NCBI GenBank assembly: GCA_900542505.1
Contig: UQNV01000015.1
Location: 1-47,843 of the forward strand
DNA: 47,843 nucleotides
DNA from: an uncultured Alistipes sp.
Lineage (GTDB): Bacteria > Bacteroidota > Bacteroidia > Bacteroidales > Rikenellaceae
Direction of reading: 5' to 3'
Within the stretch, counting starts at the first letter, position 1; each line of letters starts with the position of its first letter. The notes beneath the pieces are model-generated. The model made no database searches. It worked only from the letters and a program-made list of their open reading frames with translations, and was not told where the DNA came from. The translations under genes were made by a program, and so were the position numbers. Below, piece by piece: positions 16,722-24,889 of this stretch.

Positions 16722-17606
16722 ATGAAGACAAATTCACTGCGAGCATGGCTCCTGGCCGTGCGTCCCTACAGTTTCGGCGCCACCTCGACGCCCGTATTCG
16801 TCGCCTCGGCGCTGGCCTGGAGCGACGGTTCGTTCCACTGGCTGCCGGCGCTGCTCTGCCTCCTCTTCGCACTGCTGATGCAGTGCACGGCCAACCTGGT
16901 CAACGACCTGTGCGACTTCCAGAAGGGGGCCGACAGCCCCGAACGGCTCGGTCCCGACCGCGCCTTCGCCAAGGGCTACATCACGCTGCGCGCCATGAAG
17001 TGGGGCATCGCCGCCTTCACGGTGGCGGGAGCCGCCGTCGGACTGACGCTGCTCCGCTACGGAGGGTGGGAGCTGCTGCTGGTCGGCGCCGCCTGCATCC
17101 TCTTCGCCTACCTCTACACCGCCGGGCCGTGGCCGCTGGCCTACCACGGACTGGGCGACGTGGCCGTCGTCCTCTTCTTCGGCGTCGTCCCCGTCGGCTT
17201 CACCTACTACATCCTCGCCCACGACTGGACGTGGGAGGTGACGCTGGCCGGACTCGCCTGCGGCCTGGTTATCGACACCATGCTGATGGTCAACAACTTC
17301 CGCGACCGCGTGGAGGATGCCGCCAGCGGCAAGCGCACCATCGTCGTCTGCCTCGGCGCCGGAGTCGGCCGCTGGGGATACCTCTTCCTCGGCACGGCCG
17401 CCACGCTGCTCTGCCTCGCCTTCGCCCTCTTCGGACGCTGGTACGCCGCACTGCTGCCGCTGCTCTACTGGGTGCTCTTCTTCTTCACGTGGCGCAAGAT
17501 GGTCCGCATCGACCACGGCGAGGAGCTCAACATCTGTCTGGGCGAGACGGCCCGCAACCTCACCCTCTTCGGGGTGCTGCTCACCGTCGGGCTGCTGCTC
17601 GGCTGA
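16722..17606 (+). CDS. menA: UbiA-family prenyltransferase, probably MenA
   Basis: MenA attaches the polyprenyl chain to 1,4-dihydroxy-2-naphthoate in menaquinone synthesis, at the inner membrane. The 294-residue protein is mostly hydrophobic helices (about 8-9). It carries the first Asp-rich motif NLVNDLCDFQKGAD followed by ERLGPDRAFAKG, the MenA-like pattern, and a second, MVNNFRDRVED. The ATG at 16722 gives the normal MenA N-terminus (WLLAVRPYSFGAT). A polyprenyl diphosphate synthase that could supply the side chain is at 32964-33953. Another UbiA-type activity cannot be excluded. Confidence 0.88.
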   Translation: MKTNSLRAWLLAVRPYSFGATSTPVFVASALAWSDGSFHWLPALLCLLFALLMQCTANLVNDLCDFQKGADSPERLGPDRAFAKGYITLRAMKWGIAAFTVAGAAVGLTLLRYGGWELLLVGAACILFAYLYTAGPWPLAYHGLGDVAVVLFFGVVPVGFTYYILAHDWTWEVTLAGLACGLVIDTMLMVNNFRDRVEDAASGKRTIVVCLGAGVGRWGYLFLGTAATLLCLAFALFGRWYAALLPLLYWVLFFFTWRKMVRIDHGEELNICLGETARNLTLFGVLLTVGLLLG

Positions 17607-17628
17607 CGCCTGATACGGTCCCGCAAAG

Positions 17629-17668
17629 GGAAGCGCCGCACCTTCGCGAACGAGGGTGCGGCGCTTCC
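17629..17668. terminator. Bidirectional terminator between menA and the hemolysin-III-like gene
   Basis: GGAAGCGCCGCACC (17629-17642) and GGTGCGGCGCTTCC (17655-17668) form a perfect 14-bp stem with a 12-nt loop. It lies between convergent genes. Flanking T/A runs are short, so termination strength is uncertain. Confidence 0.75.
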
Positions 17669-17712
17669 GCTTTACCGTCACGGCGCTCCGGCCGCAGACC
17701 GAATCCCGGCCG

Positions 17713-18369
17713 TCAATAGAGGAAGAAGACAATCCCGACAAAGTGGCAGGCGGCGCCGAGGTTGATGAGCAGGTGCCAGACCAGATGGTGGTAGCGGAAC
17801 CCCTTGCGGGCATAGAACCACGCCCCGAGCGTATAGAAGAGGCCGCCCGCGGCGATGAGCCACAGCAGCGGCGTCGAGGCGTTGCGCAGGAAGAGCGGCA
17901 GGAAGAAGAGGATGGTCCACCCCATGACCAGATAGATGGTCAGGCTCACGGCCGGCAGCGACCGCCGCGAGAGCGACTTGTAGAAGATGCCGAAGAGCAC
18001 CATCGCCCACTGCAGCACGGCGATGAGCACCCCCTGCCATCCGCCGATGACCGACAACGCGATGGGCGTATAGCTGCCGGCGATGGCCACGTAGATGAAG
18101 ATGTGGTCGAGGATGTGGAAGACCGCCTTGTGCTTCGAGGCGGGATTCATCGAATGGTAGAGCGTCGAGGTGAGGAACATCAGGAAGAGCGAGACCACAA
18201 AGACGCTCACCGAGACGCTGGCCAGCACCCCCTGCACGTCGTGGACATAGGCCCACACCGCCGCAAAGGGCAACGCGCAGAGCGACAGCAGCGCCATCAC
18301 GCCGTGCGACACCGTATTGGCTATCTCCTCCCCCAGCGTGGGGACATAGGGCGCATTCTTTCGCAACAT
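17713..18369 (-). CDS. Hemolysin III / PAQR-family membrane protein
   Basis: The 218-residue protein has seven predicted membrane helices and the conserved features of the hemolysin III (YqfA/TrhA) branch of the PAQR superfamily. These are SHGVMALLSL near the N-terminus, TSTLYHS, LDHIFIYVAIAGSYTP and the C-terminal HHLVWHLLINLGAACHF, with His residues that bind zinc in related PAQR proteins. Family members have been linked to membrane fluidity or lipid hydrolysis; the hemolysin name is historical. It is transcribed divergently from the RSH gene. Confidence 0.88.
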   Translation of the reverse strand: MLRKNAPYVPTLGEEIANTVSHGVMALLSLCALPFAAVWAYVHDVQGVLASVSVSVFVVSLFLMFLTSTLYHSMNPASKHKAVFHILDHIFIYVAIAGSYTPIALSVIGGWQGVLIAVLQWAMVLFGIFYKSLSRRSLPAVSLTIYLVMGWTILFFLPLFLRNASTPLLWLIAAGGLFYTLGAWFYARKGFRYHHLVWHLLINLGAACHFVGIVFFLY

Positions 18370-18394
18370 GATTTTCAGACGGATTGTACGGTGT

Positions 18395-18422
18395 CAAAAG
18401 TAGGAATTTTTTCGTATCTTTG
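18395..18422. promoter_or_regulatory. Divergent -7 elements for the hemolysin-III-like and RSH genes
   Basis: On the minus strand 18402-18395 reads TACTTTTG, and on the plus strand 18415-18422 reads TATCTTTG; both match TAnnTTTG and are only 12 bp apart. Neither has a clear -33 partner. Polymerases could not easily occupy both at once, so the two genes may compete for transcription. Confidence 0.55.
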
Positions 18423-18450
18423 TCCCGGTTAGGTTACAGGTAATCAAAAA

Positions 18451-20652
18451 ATGGACTATTCACGCTACGAAAAACTCCGCGCACTGGTGCGCGGGAGTTT
18501 CTCGTCCGAGACCCAGCGCCTGGTAGACGACGCGCTGGCCTATGCGGACGAGCAACTCGCCGGGATGACCCGTTACGACGGCTCCCCGCTGCTCGAGCAC
18601 GGCGCGGGAGTAGCCTGCATTGTCATCTCCGAAGTCGGACTGGGCCGCAACTCCACCATCGCGTCGGTGTTGCACGACGTGGTGCGCATCGCCCACAAAC
18701 AGCAGTCCCAGGAGGAGTTCCTCGCACTGATGAACGACCTGCGCAGCCGCTTCGGCGAGCAGGTGGCCGGCATCACCATGGGGCTCTGCAACATCTCGGA
18801 GCTGAAACTCAAGGTGGCCAAGGAGCAGGCCGGCAACTTCCGCGACCTGATTGTCAGCTACTCGGAGGACCCGCGCGTGATTCTCATCAAGTTGGCCGAC
18901 CGCCTCGAGGTGATGCGTTCGCTCGACATCTTCCCGCGCGAGAAGTGGCGCAAGAAGAGTTGGGAGTCGATGAACCTCTACGCCCAGATTGCCCACAAGC
19001 TGGGCCTCTACGGACTCAAGAGCGAGCTGGAGGACATCGCCCTCAAATACCTCGAACCGAAGGACTACGACCACATCGTGGCCAAGCTCGAAGAGAGCGC
19101 CGACGAGCGCCGCGCCTTCATCGCCCGCTTCATCGTACCCATCGAGGAGCGGCTGCGGAAACTCGGCATCAACTACCACATCAAGAGCCGCACGAAGTCC
19201 ATCTTCTCCATCTGGAACAAGATGCAGAAGCAGCGTGTCCCCTTCGAGGGCGTCTACGACATCTTCGCTATCCGCATCATCATCGACTGCCCCGTGGAGG
19301 AGGAGAAACGCCTCTGCTGGACCGCCTACTCGGTGGTGACGGACTACTATACGCCCAACCCCAACCGCATGCGCGACTGGATTTCGATTCCCAAGTCGAA
19401 CGGCTACGAGTCGCTCCACACGACCGTTTCGGCCGAGGGGCGCTGGGTCGAGGTGCAGATTCGCACCGAACGCATGGACGCCGTGGCCGAGCGGGGTATC
19501 GCCGCCCACTGGCGCTACAAGGGGGTAGGCCAGGGGGCCCGCACCAGCGAGCAGTGGCTCGGCCGGCTGCGCGAACTGCTCGAGGATACGACCCACTCGC
19601 TGGCGCAGCGCTTCGACGCCAAACCCGCCTCGGGCGAGATTTTCGTCTTCACGCCCAACGGCGACCTGCGCAAGCTGCCCGAAGGGGCCACGCTGCTCGA
19701 CTTCGCCTTCGACATCCACACCAACCTGGGCGCCACCTGCTCGGGCGGCAAGGTGAACAACCGCGCCGTCTCCATCCGCGAGGTGCTCCACAACGGCGAC
19801 ATCGTCGAGATTCTCACCCAGAAGAACCAGACGCCCAAGGCCGACTGGCTCTCGGTGGTGGTCACCTCGAAGGCGCGCAACAAAATCAAATCCTACCTGC
19901 GCGAGGAGCAGGCCAAGCATGCCCGCATGGGACGCGAGGAGCTCGAGCGCAAGCTCAAGAACTGGAAGTTCCCGCTCTCCATCGACGAGGCGGTAGCCTA
20001 CCTGGCCAAATACTTCAAGGTGCGGACGGGCACCGAGGTCTACGGCCTCATCTCGACCCAGAAGGTCGAGCTGGCCTCCATCAAGGAGATTCTCTCGCGC
20101 CACCTCTCGGGGGCGGCCGAAGAGGAGCGCCGTGCCGCGGCGGCCGAGGTCGAACGGGCCAAGGCCGCAGCGCGCGAGACGGCTCCCGCACGGAGCAGCG
20201 ATGCGCTGATTATCGACGACGACATCTCGAAAATCCAGTACAAGCTGGCCCGCTGCTGCAACCCCATCAAGGGCGACGAGGTCTTCGGCTTCATCACCAT
20301 CGGGGCGGGCATCACCATCCACCGCACCGACTGCCCCAACGCGCGCCGCATGCGCGAGCGCTATCCCCACCGGGTCATCGATGCGCGCTGGCGCTCGACG
20401 GCCGAGGGGGCCTTCCGCGTCTCCATCCGCATCGTGGCGGCCGACATGACCGGCATGGCCAACCACATCACCGAGGTCATCAGCCGCGACCTGAGGCTCA
20501 ACATTCGCTCGATGAACTTCTCGGCCGCCTCGGGAGGCAGTGTCGAGGGTGTGGTCAGCGTCGAGGTACCCGGCACGGCCGCCGTCGATACGCTCATCCA
20601 CTCCATCATGCGTATCCGAGGTGTACAGCGAGCCTACCGCATCAACAACTGA
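18451..20652 (+). CDS. RelA/SpoT-family (p)ppGpp synthetase with degenerate hydrolase motifs
   Basis: RSH proteins make the alarmone (p)ppGpp from ATP and GTP/GDP during starvation. The 733-residue protein has all long-RSH domains: an HD-like N-terminal domain; a synthetase domain (SIFSIWNKMQ, YDIFAIRIII, IPKSNGYESLHTT, EVQIRT from Glu334); TGS (FVFTPNGDLRKLPEGATLLDF); a helical region; the Cys-Cys zinc-finger motif at 602-603; and a C-terminal ACT domain. The HD motif HDxxED reads HDVVRI at 75-80, and DRxHNM reads DRLEVM at 150-155, so hydrolase activity is probably lost. The synthetase loop reads RMRD at 306-309, closer to the RxKD than the ExDD class. Confidence 0.93.
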   Translation: MDYSRYEKLRALVRGSFSSETQRLVDDALAYADEQLAGMTRYDGSPLLEHGAGVACIVISEVGLGRNSTIASVLHDVVRIAHKQQSQEEFLALMNDLRSRFGEQVAGITMGLCNISELKLKVAKEQAGNFRDLIVSYSEDPRVILIKLADRLEVMRSLDIFPREKWRKKSWESMNLYAQIAHKLGLYGLKSELEDIALKYLEPKDYDHIVAKLEESADERRAFIARFIVPIEERLRKLGINYHIKSRTKSIFSIWNKMQKQRVPFEGVYDIFAIRIIIDCPVEEEKRLCWTAYSVVTDYYTPNPNRMRDWISIPKSNGYESLHTTVSAEGRWVEVQIRTERMDAVAERGIAAHWRYKGVGQGARTSEQWLGRLRELLEDTTHSLAQRFDAKPASGEIFVFTPNGDLRKLPEGATLLDFAFDIHTNLGATCSGGKVNNRAVSIREVLHNGDIVEILTQKNQTPKADWLSVVVTSKARNKIKSYLREEQAKHARMGREELERKLKNWKFPLSIDEAVAYLAKYFKVRTGTEVYGLISTQKVELASIKEILSRHLSGAAEEERRAAAAEVERAKAAARETAPARSSDALIIDDDISKIQYKLARCCNPIKGDEVFGFITIGAGITIHRTDCPNARRMRERYPHRVIDARWRSTAEGAFRVSIRIVAADMTGMANHITEVISRDLRLNIRSMNFSAASGGSVEGVVSVEVPGTAAVDTLIHSIMRIRGVQRAYRINN

Positions 20653-20733
20653 TGCGACCGATGCGCCCCGGAGGTGGACGTTTTCCAAAGTTGTTCGATT
20701 GACAATTCCTTTTTATTTTACCATATTAGATAG

Positions 20734-21351
20734 ATGAATAACAATTCCATCAGCGTCGTTTTCGCCGACTCGTCGCATGCGCACTACGCACAGCGTATCT
20801 GCGACCTCATCTACGAGTCGGCTCTGCAGCGGGGCACGGGCATCGCCAAACGGTCGCCCGAGTACATCGCGGCAAAGATGACCGGCGGCAAGGCCGTCGT
20901 GGCGCTGGACGGCGAGAAGCTCATCGGCTTCAGCTACATCGAGTGTTGGGGGCACGGCGATTTCGTCGCGACCTCCGGATTGATTGTCGACCCCGAGTAC
21001 CGGCACATGGGACTCGCGGAGCAAATCAAACGACGAACATTCGAGCTGGCCCGACGACGATTCCCCTATGCGAAGTTATTCAGCATCACCACGTCGTTGC
21101 CGGTCATGAAGCTCAACTCGCGGATGGGATACGTTCCCGTGACCTTTTCGGAACTGACCGAAGACGACGAATTCTGGCAGGGCTGCCAGGGATGTTGCAA
21201 CTACGACATCCTGCAGCGCAACAACCGGAGGATGTGTCTCTGCACGGGCATGCTCTACGACCCGGCCAAGGAACAGCCCCGCCAGTCGCGGCTGACGCCC
21301 TACGTGATGTTCCTCCGAAACCGGTTCCGCAAGCTCTTCCACCTCAAGTAA
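20734..21351 (+). CDS. GNAT-family N-acetyltransferase at the head of the arginine operon
   Basis: The 205-residue protein has a GNAT core: a beta-strand segment AVVALDGEKLIGFSYIE, then GLIVDPEYRHMGLAEQIKRR, whose RHMGLA is the acyl-CoA pyrophosphate-binding loop, then MKLNSRMGYVPV. A cysteine-rich stretch (CQGCCNYD) follows near residue 150. Its place 83 bp upstream of argG, first in an operon that otherwise lacks argA or argJ, makes it a candidate N-acylglutamate synthase. This is inference from context; the fold alone would fit many acetyl acceptors. Confidence 0.8.
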   Translation: MNNNSISVVFADSSHAHYAQRICDLIYESALQRGTGIAKRSPEYIAAKMTGGKAVVALDGEKLIGFSYIECWGHGDFVATSGLIVDPEYRHMGLAEQIKRRTFELARRRFPYAKLFSITTSLPVMKLNSRMGYVPVTFSELTEDDEFWQGCQGCCNYDILQRNNRRMCLCTGMLYDPAKEQPRQSRLTPYVMFLRNRFRKLFHLK

Positions 21352-21434
21352 GGGCGGCGCACGGAGCCAAAAATCCGGGACTCCGCTCCCGGGAAACAAT
21401 GTACAACGTAAAATAAAAAAAGAATCAACCGAAA

Positions 21435-22637
21435 ATGGAAAAGAAGAAAGTGGTACTGGCGTTCAGCGGCGGTCTGGACACCTCGTTCTGTGTGAAATAT
21501 CTCTCCGAAGAGAAGGGTTACGACGTCTATACGGCCATCGCCAACACGGGCGGTTTCTCGGCCGACGAACTGGCACGCATCGAAGAGCGCGCCCTGGCGC
21601 TGGGCGCCGTGAAGCACGCCACGCTCGACATCGAGCAGGAGTACTACGAAAAGAGCATCCGCTACATGGTCTACGGCAACATCCTGCGCAACGGCACCTA
21701 CCCCATCTCGGTCAGCTCGGAGCGCATCTTCCAGGCCATCGCCATCATCGAATACGCCAAGCAAATCGGCGCCGACGCCGTTGCCCACGGCTCGACCGGC
21801 GCAGGCAACGACCAGGTGCGTTTCGACCTGACGTTCCAGGTGCTGGCTCCCGAAATCGAAATCATCACCCCGACGCGCGACATGACCCTCACGCGCGAAT
21901 ATGAAATCGACTACCTGCGCCGCCACGGCTTCGAGGCCGACTTCCGCAAGATGGAGTACTCCATCAACAAGGGACTCTGGGGCACCTCCATCGGCGGCCG
22001 CGAGACGCTCCACTCGGAGCAGACGCTCCCCGAGGAGGCCTATCCGAGCCAGATTACGGCCACGGGCGAGGAGACGCTCCGTCTGGGCTTCACCGAAGGC
22101 GAACTCACGTCGGTCAACGGCACCCCCTACACCGACCGCGTCGAGGCCATCCGCGCCGTCGAGGCCATCGGCTCGCGCTACGGCATCGGCCGCGACATGC
22201 ACATCGGCGACACCATCATCGGCATCAAGGGCCGCGTGGGCTTCGAGGCCGCCGCGCCGATGCTCATCATCTCGGCCCACAAGATGCTCGAGAAGCACGT
22301 GCTGACCAAGTGGCAGCTCTACTGGAAGGAGCAGGTGGCCACCTGGTACGGCATGTTCCTCCACGAGGCGCAGTACCTCGAGCCCGTCATGCGCGACATC
22401 GAGGCGATGCTCCTCTCGTCGCAGCGCAACGTCACGGGCGAGGTCGAGCTGACGCTCCGCCAGCGCTGCTTCACACTGGTGGGCGTCTCGTCGTCGTTCG
22501 ACCTAATGAAGACCGACTTCGGCGAGTACGGCGAGGTGAACAAGGCCTGGACGGCCGACGACGTGAAGGGCTTCACGAAGATTCTGGGCAACCAAATCAA
22601 GATTTACCACAACGTCCAAAAGCGCAACGGCAAATGA
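21435..22637 (+). CDS. argG: Argininosuccinate synthase
   Basis: ArgG joins citrulline and aspartate using ATP to give argininosuccinate. The 400-residue protein opens with the PP-loop VLAFSGGLDTS (residues 7-17) and has the substrate-binding segments HGSTGAGNDQVRFDL, TREYEIDYL and SINKGLWGTSIGG. Length is typical. It lies second in the arg operon, and its stop overlaps the argC start (ATGA at 22634-22637). Confidence 0.96.
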   Translation: MEKKKVVLAFSGGLDTSFCVKYLSEEKGYDVYTAIANTGGFSADELARIEERALALGAVKHATLDIEQEYYEKSIRYMVYGNILRNGTYPISVSSERIFQAIAIIEYAKQIGADAVAHGSTGAGNDQVRFDLTFQVLAPEIEIITPTRDMTLTREYEIDYLRRHGFEADFRKMEYSINKGLWGTSIGGRETLHSEQTLPEEAYPSQITATGEETLRLGFTEGELTSVNGTPYTDRVEAIRAVEAIGSRYGIGRDMHIGDTIIGIKGRVGFEAAAPMLIISAHKMLEKHVLTKWQLYWKEQVATWYGMFLHEAQYLEPVMRDIEAMLLSSQRNVTGEVELTLRQRCFTLVGVSSSFDLMKTDFGEYGEVNKAWTADDVKGFTKILGNQIKIYHNVQKRNGK

Positions 22638-23596
22638 TACGCGCAGGAATCATCGGCGGCGCCGGCTATACGGCCGGTGAGCTGGTACGCCTTCTGGTGA
22701 ACCACCCCCATGTCGAGCTGGGCTTCGTCCACAGCACGAGCCATGCGGGCGACCTCATCACCGCGGTCCACGCGGGGCTCGACGGCGAGACCCCGCTGCG
22801 CTTCTGCGCCGAATACAACCTGGAGCAGGTCGACGTGCTCTTCCTCTGCTCGGCCCACGGCGAGAGCCGCAAGTGGCTCGCCGCACACGAGCTGCCCGAG
22901 TCGCTGCGCATCATCGACCTGGCGCAGGATTTCCGCGACGAGAGCGAAGGGTTCGTCTACGGACTGCCGGAGCTCTGCAGCGAGCGGATTCGCGCCGCAC
23001 GCCGCGTGGCCAATCCGGGCTGCTTCGCCACGGCCATCCAGCTGGCGCTGCTGCCGCTGGCCTCCGCCGGGCTGCTCGAGGACGAGGTCCATGTGACGGC
23101 CGTCACCGGTTCGACCGGCGCCGGCGTGAAGCCCTCGGCGACGACCCACTTCAGCTGGCGGAGCGACAACCTCTCGGTCTACAAGTGCTTCACGCACCAG
23201 CACCTGCTCGAAATCGGCCGCAACCTGCGGCAGCTGCAGCCTGCGTTCGACCGCGACGTCAACTTCGTCCCCATGCGGGGCGACTTCACCCGCGGCATTC
23301 TGGCCAGCGTCTACACGCGCTGCCGGCTCGACGAGCGGGAGGCCGAACTCCTCTACCGCGATTACTACGAGGATGCGGCCTTCACCCGCGTGACGGAGCA
23401 GTACCCCGACCTCAAACGGGTGGTCAACACCAACCGCGCGCTGCTGCACACGGCCCGCTACGGCGACAAGCTGCACGTGGTCTCGGTCATCGACAACCTG
23501 CTCAAGGGAGCCTCGGGACAGGCCGTGCAGAACATGAACCTGATGTTCGGCCTCGACGAGCGCGAGGGGCTGCGGCTCAAGGCCAGCGCCTTCTGA
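22634..23596 (+). CDS. argC: N-acyl-gamma-glutamyl-phosphate reductase
   Basis: ArgC reduces N-acyl-glutamyl phosphate to the semialdehyde with NADPH. The 320-residue protein starts with the dinucleotide-binding motif GIIGGAGYTAGELVRLL and has the catalytic Cys130 in ANPGCFATA. It also carries GSTGAGVKPSATTHFSW, which helps bind substrate, and ends in a DNLLKGASGQAVQNMN region. It overlaps argG by 4 bp, indicating translational coupling. In this pathway the acyl group may be succinyl. Confidence 0.95.
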   Translation: MIRAGIIGGAGYTAGELVRLLVNHPHVELGFVHSTSHAGDLITAVHAGLDGETPLRFCAEYNLEQVDVLFLCSAHGESRKWLAAHELPESLRIIDLAQDFRDESEGFVYGLPELCSERIRAARRVANPGCFATAIQLALLPLASAGLLEDEVHVTAVTGSTGAGVKPSATTHFSWRSDNLSVYKCFTHQHLLEIGRNLRQLQPAFDRDVNFVPMRGDFTRGILASVYTRCRLDEREAELLYRDYYEDAAFTRVTEQYPDLKRVVNTNRALLHTARYGDKLHVVSVIDNLLKGASGQAVQNMNLMFGLDEREGLRLKASAF

Positions 23597-23733
23597 CCTG
23601 ACAGGCAGACCGGGGAAACCCGCACGCGCACAGACAACCCATCCGGCAGTGTCCCGACCCGCGTCGGGATGCGGCCGGGTGTATTCACCCCGAAACAACG
23701 CCGGGGCCATCCACCTCAAAAAACAACACGGAC

Positions 23734-24861
23734 ATGAAACCATTCAACGTATATACGCTCTACCCCACGGAGCCCGTACGGGGCCGCGGCAACTTCGTCT
23801 ACGACGCCGCCGGCATCGAATACCTCGACCTCTACGGCGGCCATGCGGTCATCTCGCTCGGCCATGCCGACCCGACCTACGTCGGCCGCATCTCGGAGCA
23901 GGTCGCACGGCTGGGCTTCTACTCCAATTCGGTCGAAAACTCGCTCCAGAGCGAGCTGGCCGAGCGGCTGGGCCGCGCATCGGGGTACGAGGACTACAGC
24001 CTCTTCCTCTGCAACTCGGGGGCCGAGGCCAACGAGAACGCCATGAAGCTGGCCTCGTTCCATACGGGCCGCTCGCACATCCTCGCCTTCACGGGGGCCT
24101 TCCACGGCCGCACGTCGGGAGCCGTCGCCGTCACCGACAACGCGGCGCTCCGCGCACCGTTCAACAGCACGTCCCATGTCGAATTCGCCCCGCTGGGTGA
24201 CCTGGCGCGGGTCGAGGAGCTGCTCGCGACGGGGCGCTTCGCCGCCGTCATCATCGAGGGCATCCAGGGCGTGGCGGGCATCCGCGTCCCCTCGGACGAC
24301 TTCCTGCGTGGGCTGCGCGAGGCGACCCTCCGCCACGGCGTGCAGCTCATCCTCGACGAAATCCAGTCGGGCTACGGCCGTACGGGGCAGTTCTTCGCCC
24401 ACCAGAAGGCGGGCGTCCGCCCCGACCTGATTACCGTCGCCAAGGGAATGGGCAACGGCTTCCCCATCGGAGGTGTGCTCATCGCCCCCCACTTCGAGGC
24501 GCGGCCGGGGATGCTCGGCACCACCTTCGGCGGCAACCACCTGGCCTGCGCCGCCGCGCTGGCCGTGCTGGAGGTGATGGAGCGCGACCGCCTTGTGGAG
24601 AACGCCGCCGCAACGGGCGCCTACCTGCTCGACGGGCTGCGCCGCATCGACGGAGTGCGCGACGTGCGGGGCCGCGGCCTGATGGTCGGCTTCGACGTCG
24701 AGGGTTCGGCGTCCGAATTCCGCCGCCGGCTCCTCTTCGAAAAGCACATCTTCACGGGCGGCGCCGGAGCCACGACCGTCCGTCTGCTGCCGGCCCTCAC
24801 GCTGACGCGCGAGCTGGCCGACCGTTTCCTTGCGTCGCTCGAAGCGTTGCTCCGCAGCTGA
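23734..24861 (+). CDS. argD: N-acylornithine aminotransferase
   Basis: ArgD is a class III PLP aminotransferase that converts the acylated semialdehyde to N-acylornithine using glutamate. The 375-residue protein shows the PLP-phosphate site SGAEANENAMKLA, the FHGRTSGAVAVTD motif, LILDEIQSGYGRTG and the Schiff-base Lys237 in TVAKGMGNGFPIGG. It follows argC after a 137-bp gap with no obvious promoter and precedes argF' by 28 bp. Confidence 0.94.
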   Translation: MKPFNVYTLYPTEPVRGRGNFVYDAAGIEYLDLYGGHAVISLGHADPTYVGRISEQVARLGFYSNSVENSLQSELAERLGRASGYEDYSLFLCNSGAEANENAMKLASFHTGRSHILAFTGAFHGRTSGAVAVTDNAALRAPFNSTSHVEFAPLGDLARVEELLATGRFAAVIIEGIQGVAGIRVPSDDFLRGLREATLRHGVQLILDEIQSGYGRTGQFFAHQKAGVRPDLITVAKGMGNGFPIGGVLIAPHFEARPGMLGTTFGGNHLACAAALAVLEVMERDRLVENAAATGAYLLDGLRRIDGVRDVRGRGLMVGFDVEGSASEFRRRLLFEKHIFTGGAGATTVRLLPALTLTRELADRFLASLEALLRS

Positions 24862-24889
24862 CGCCCCACCTTTCAAAAAAACGCGAATC

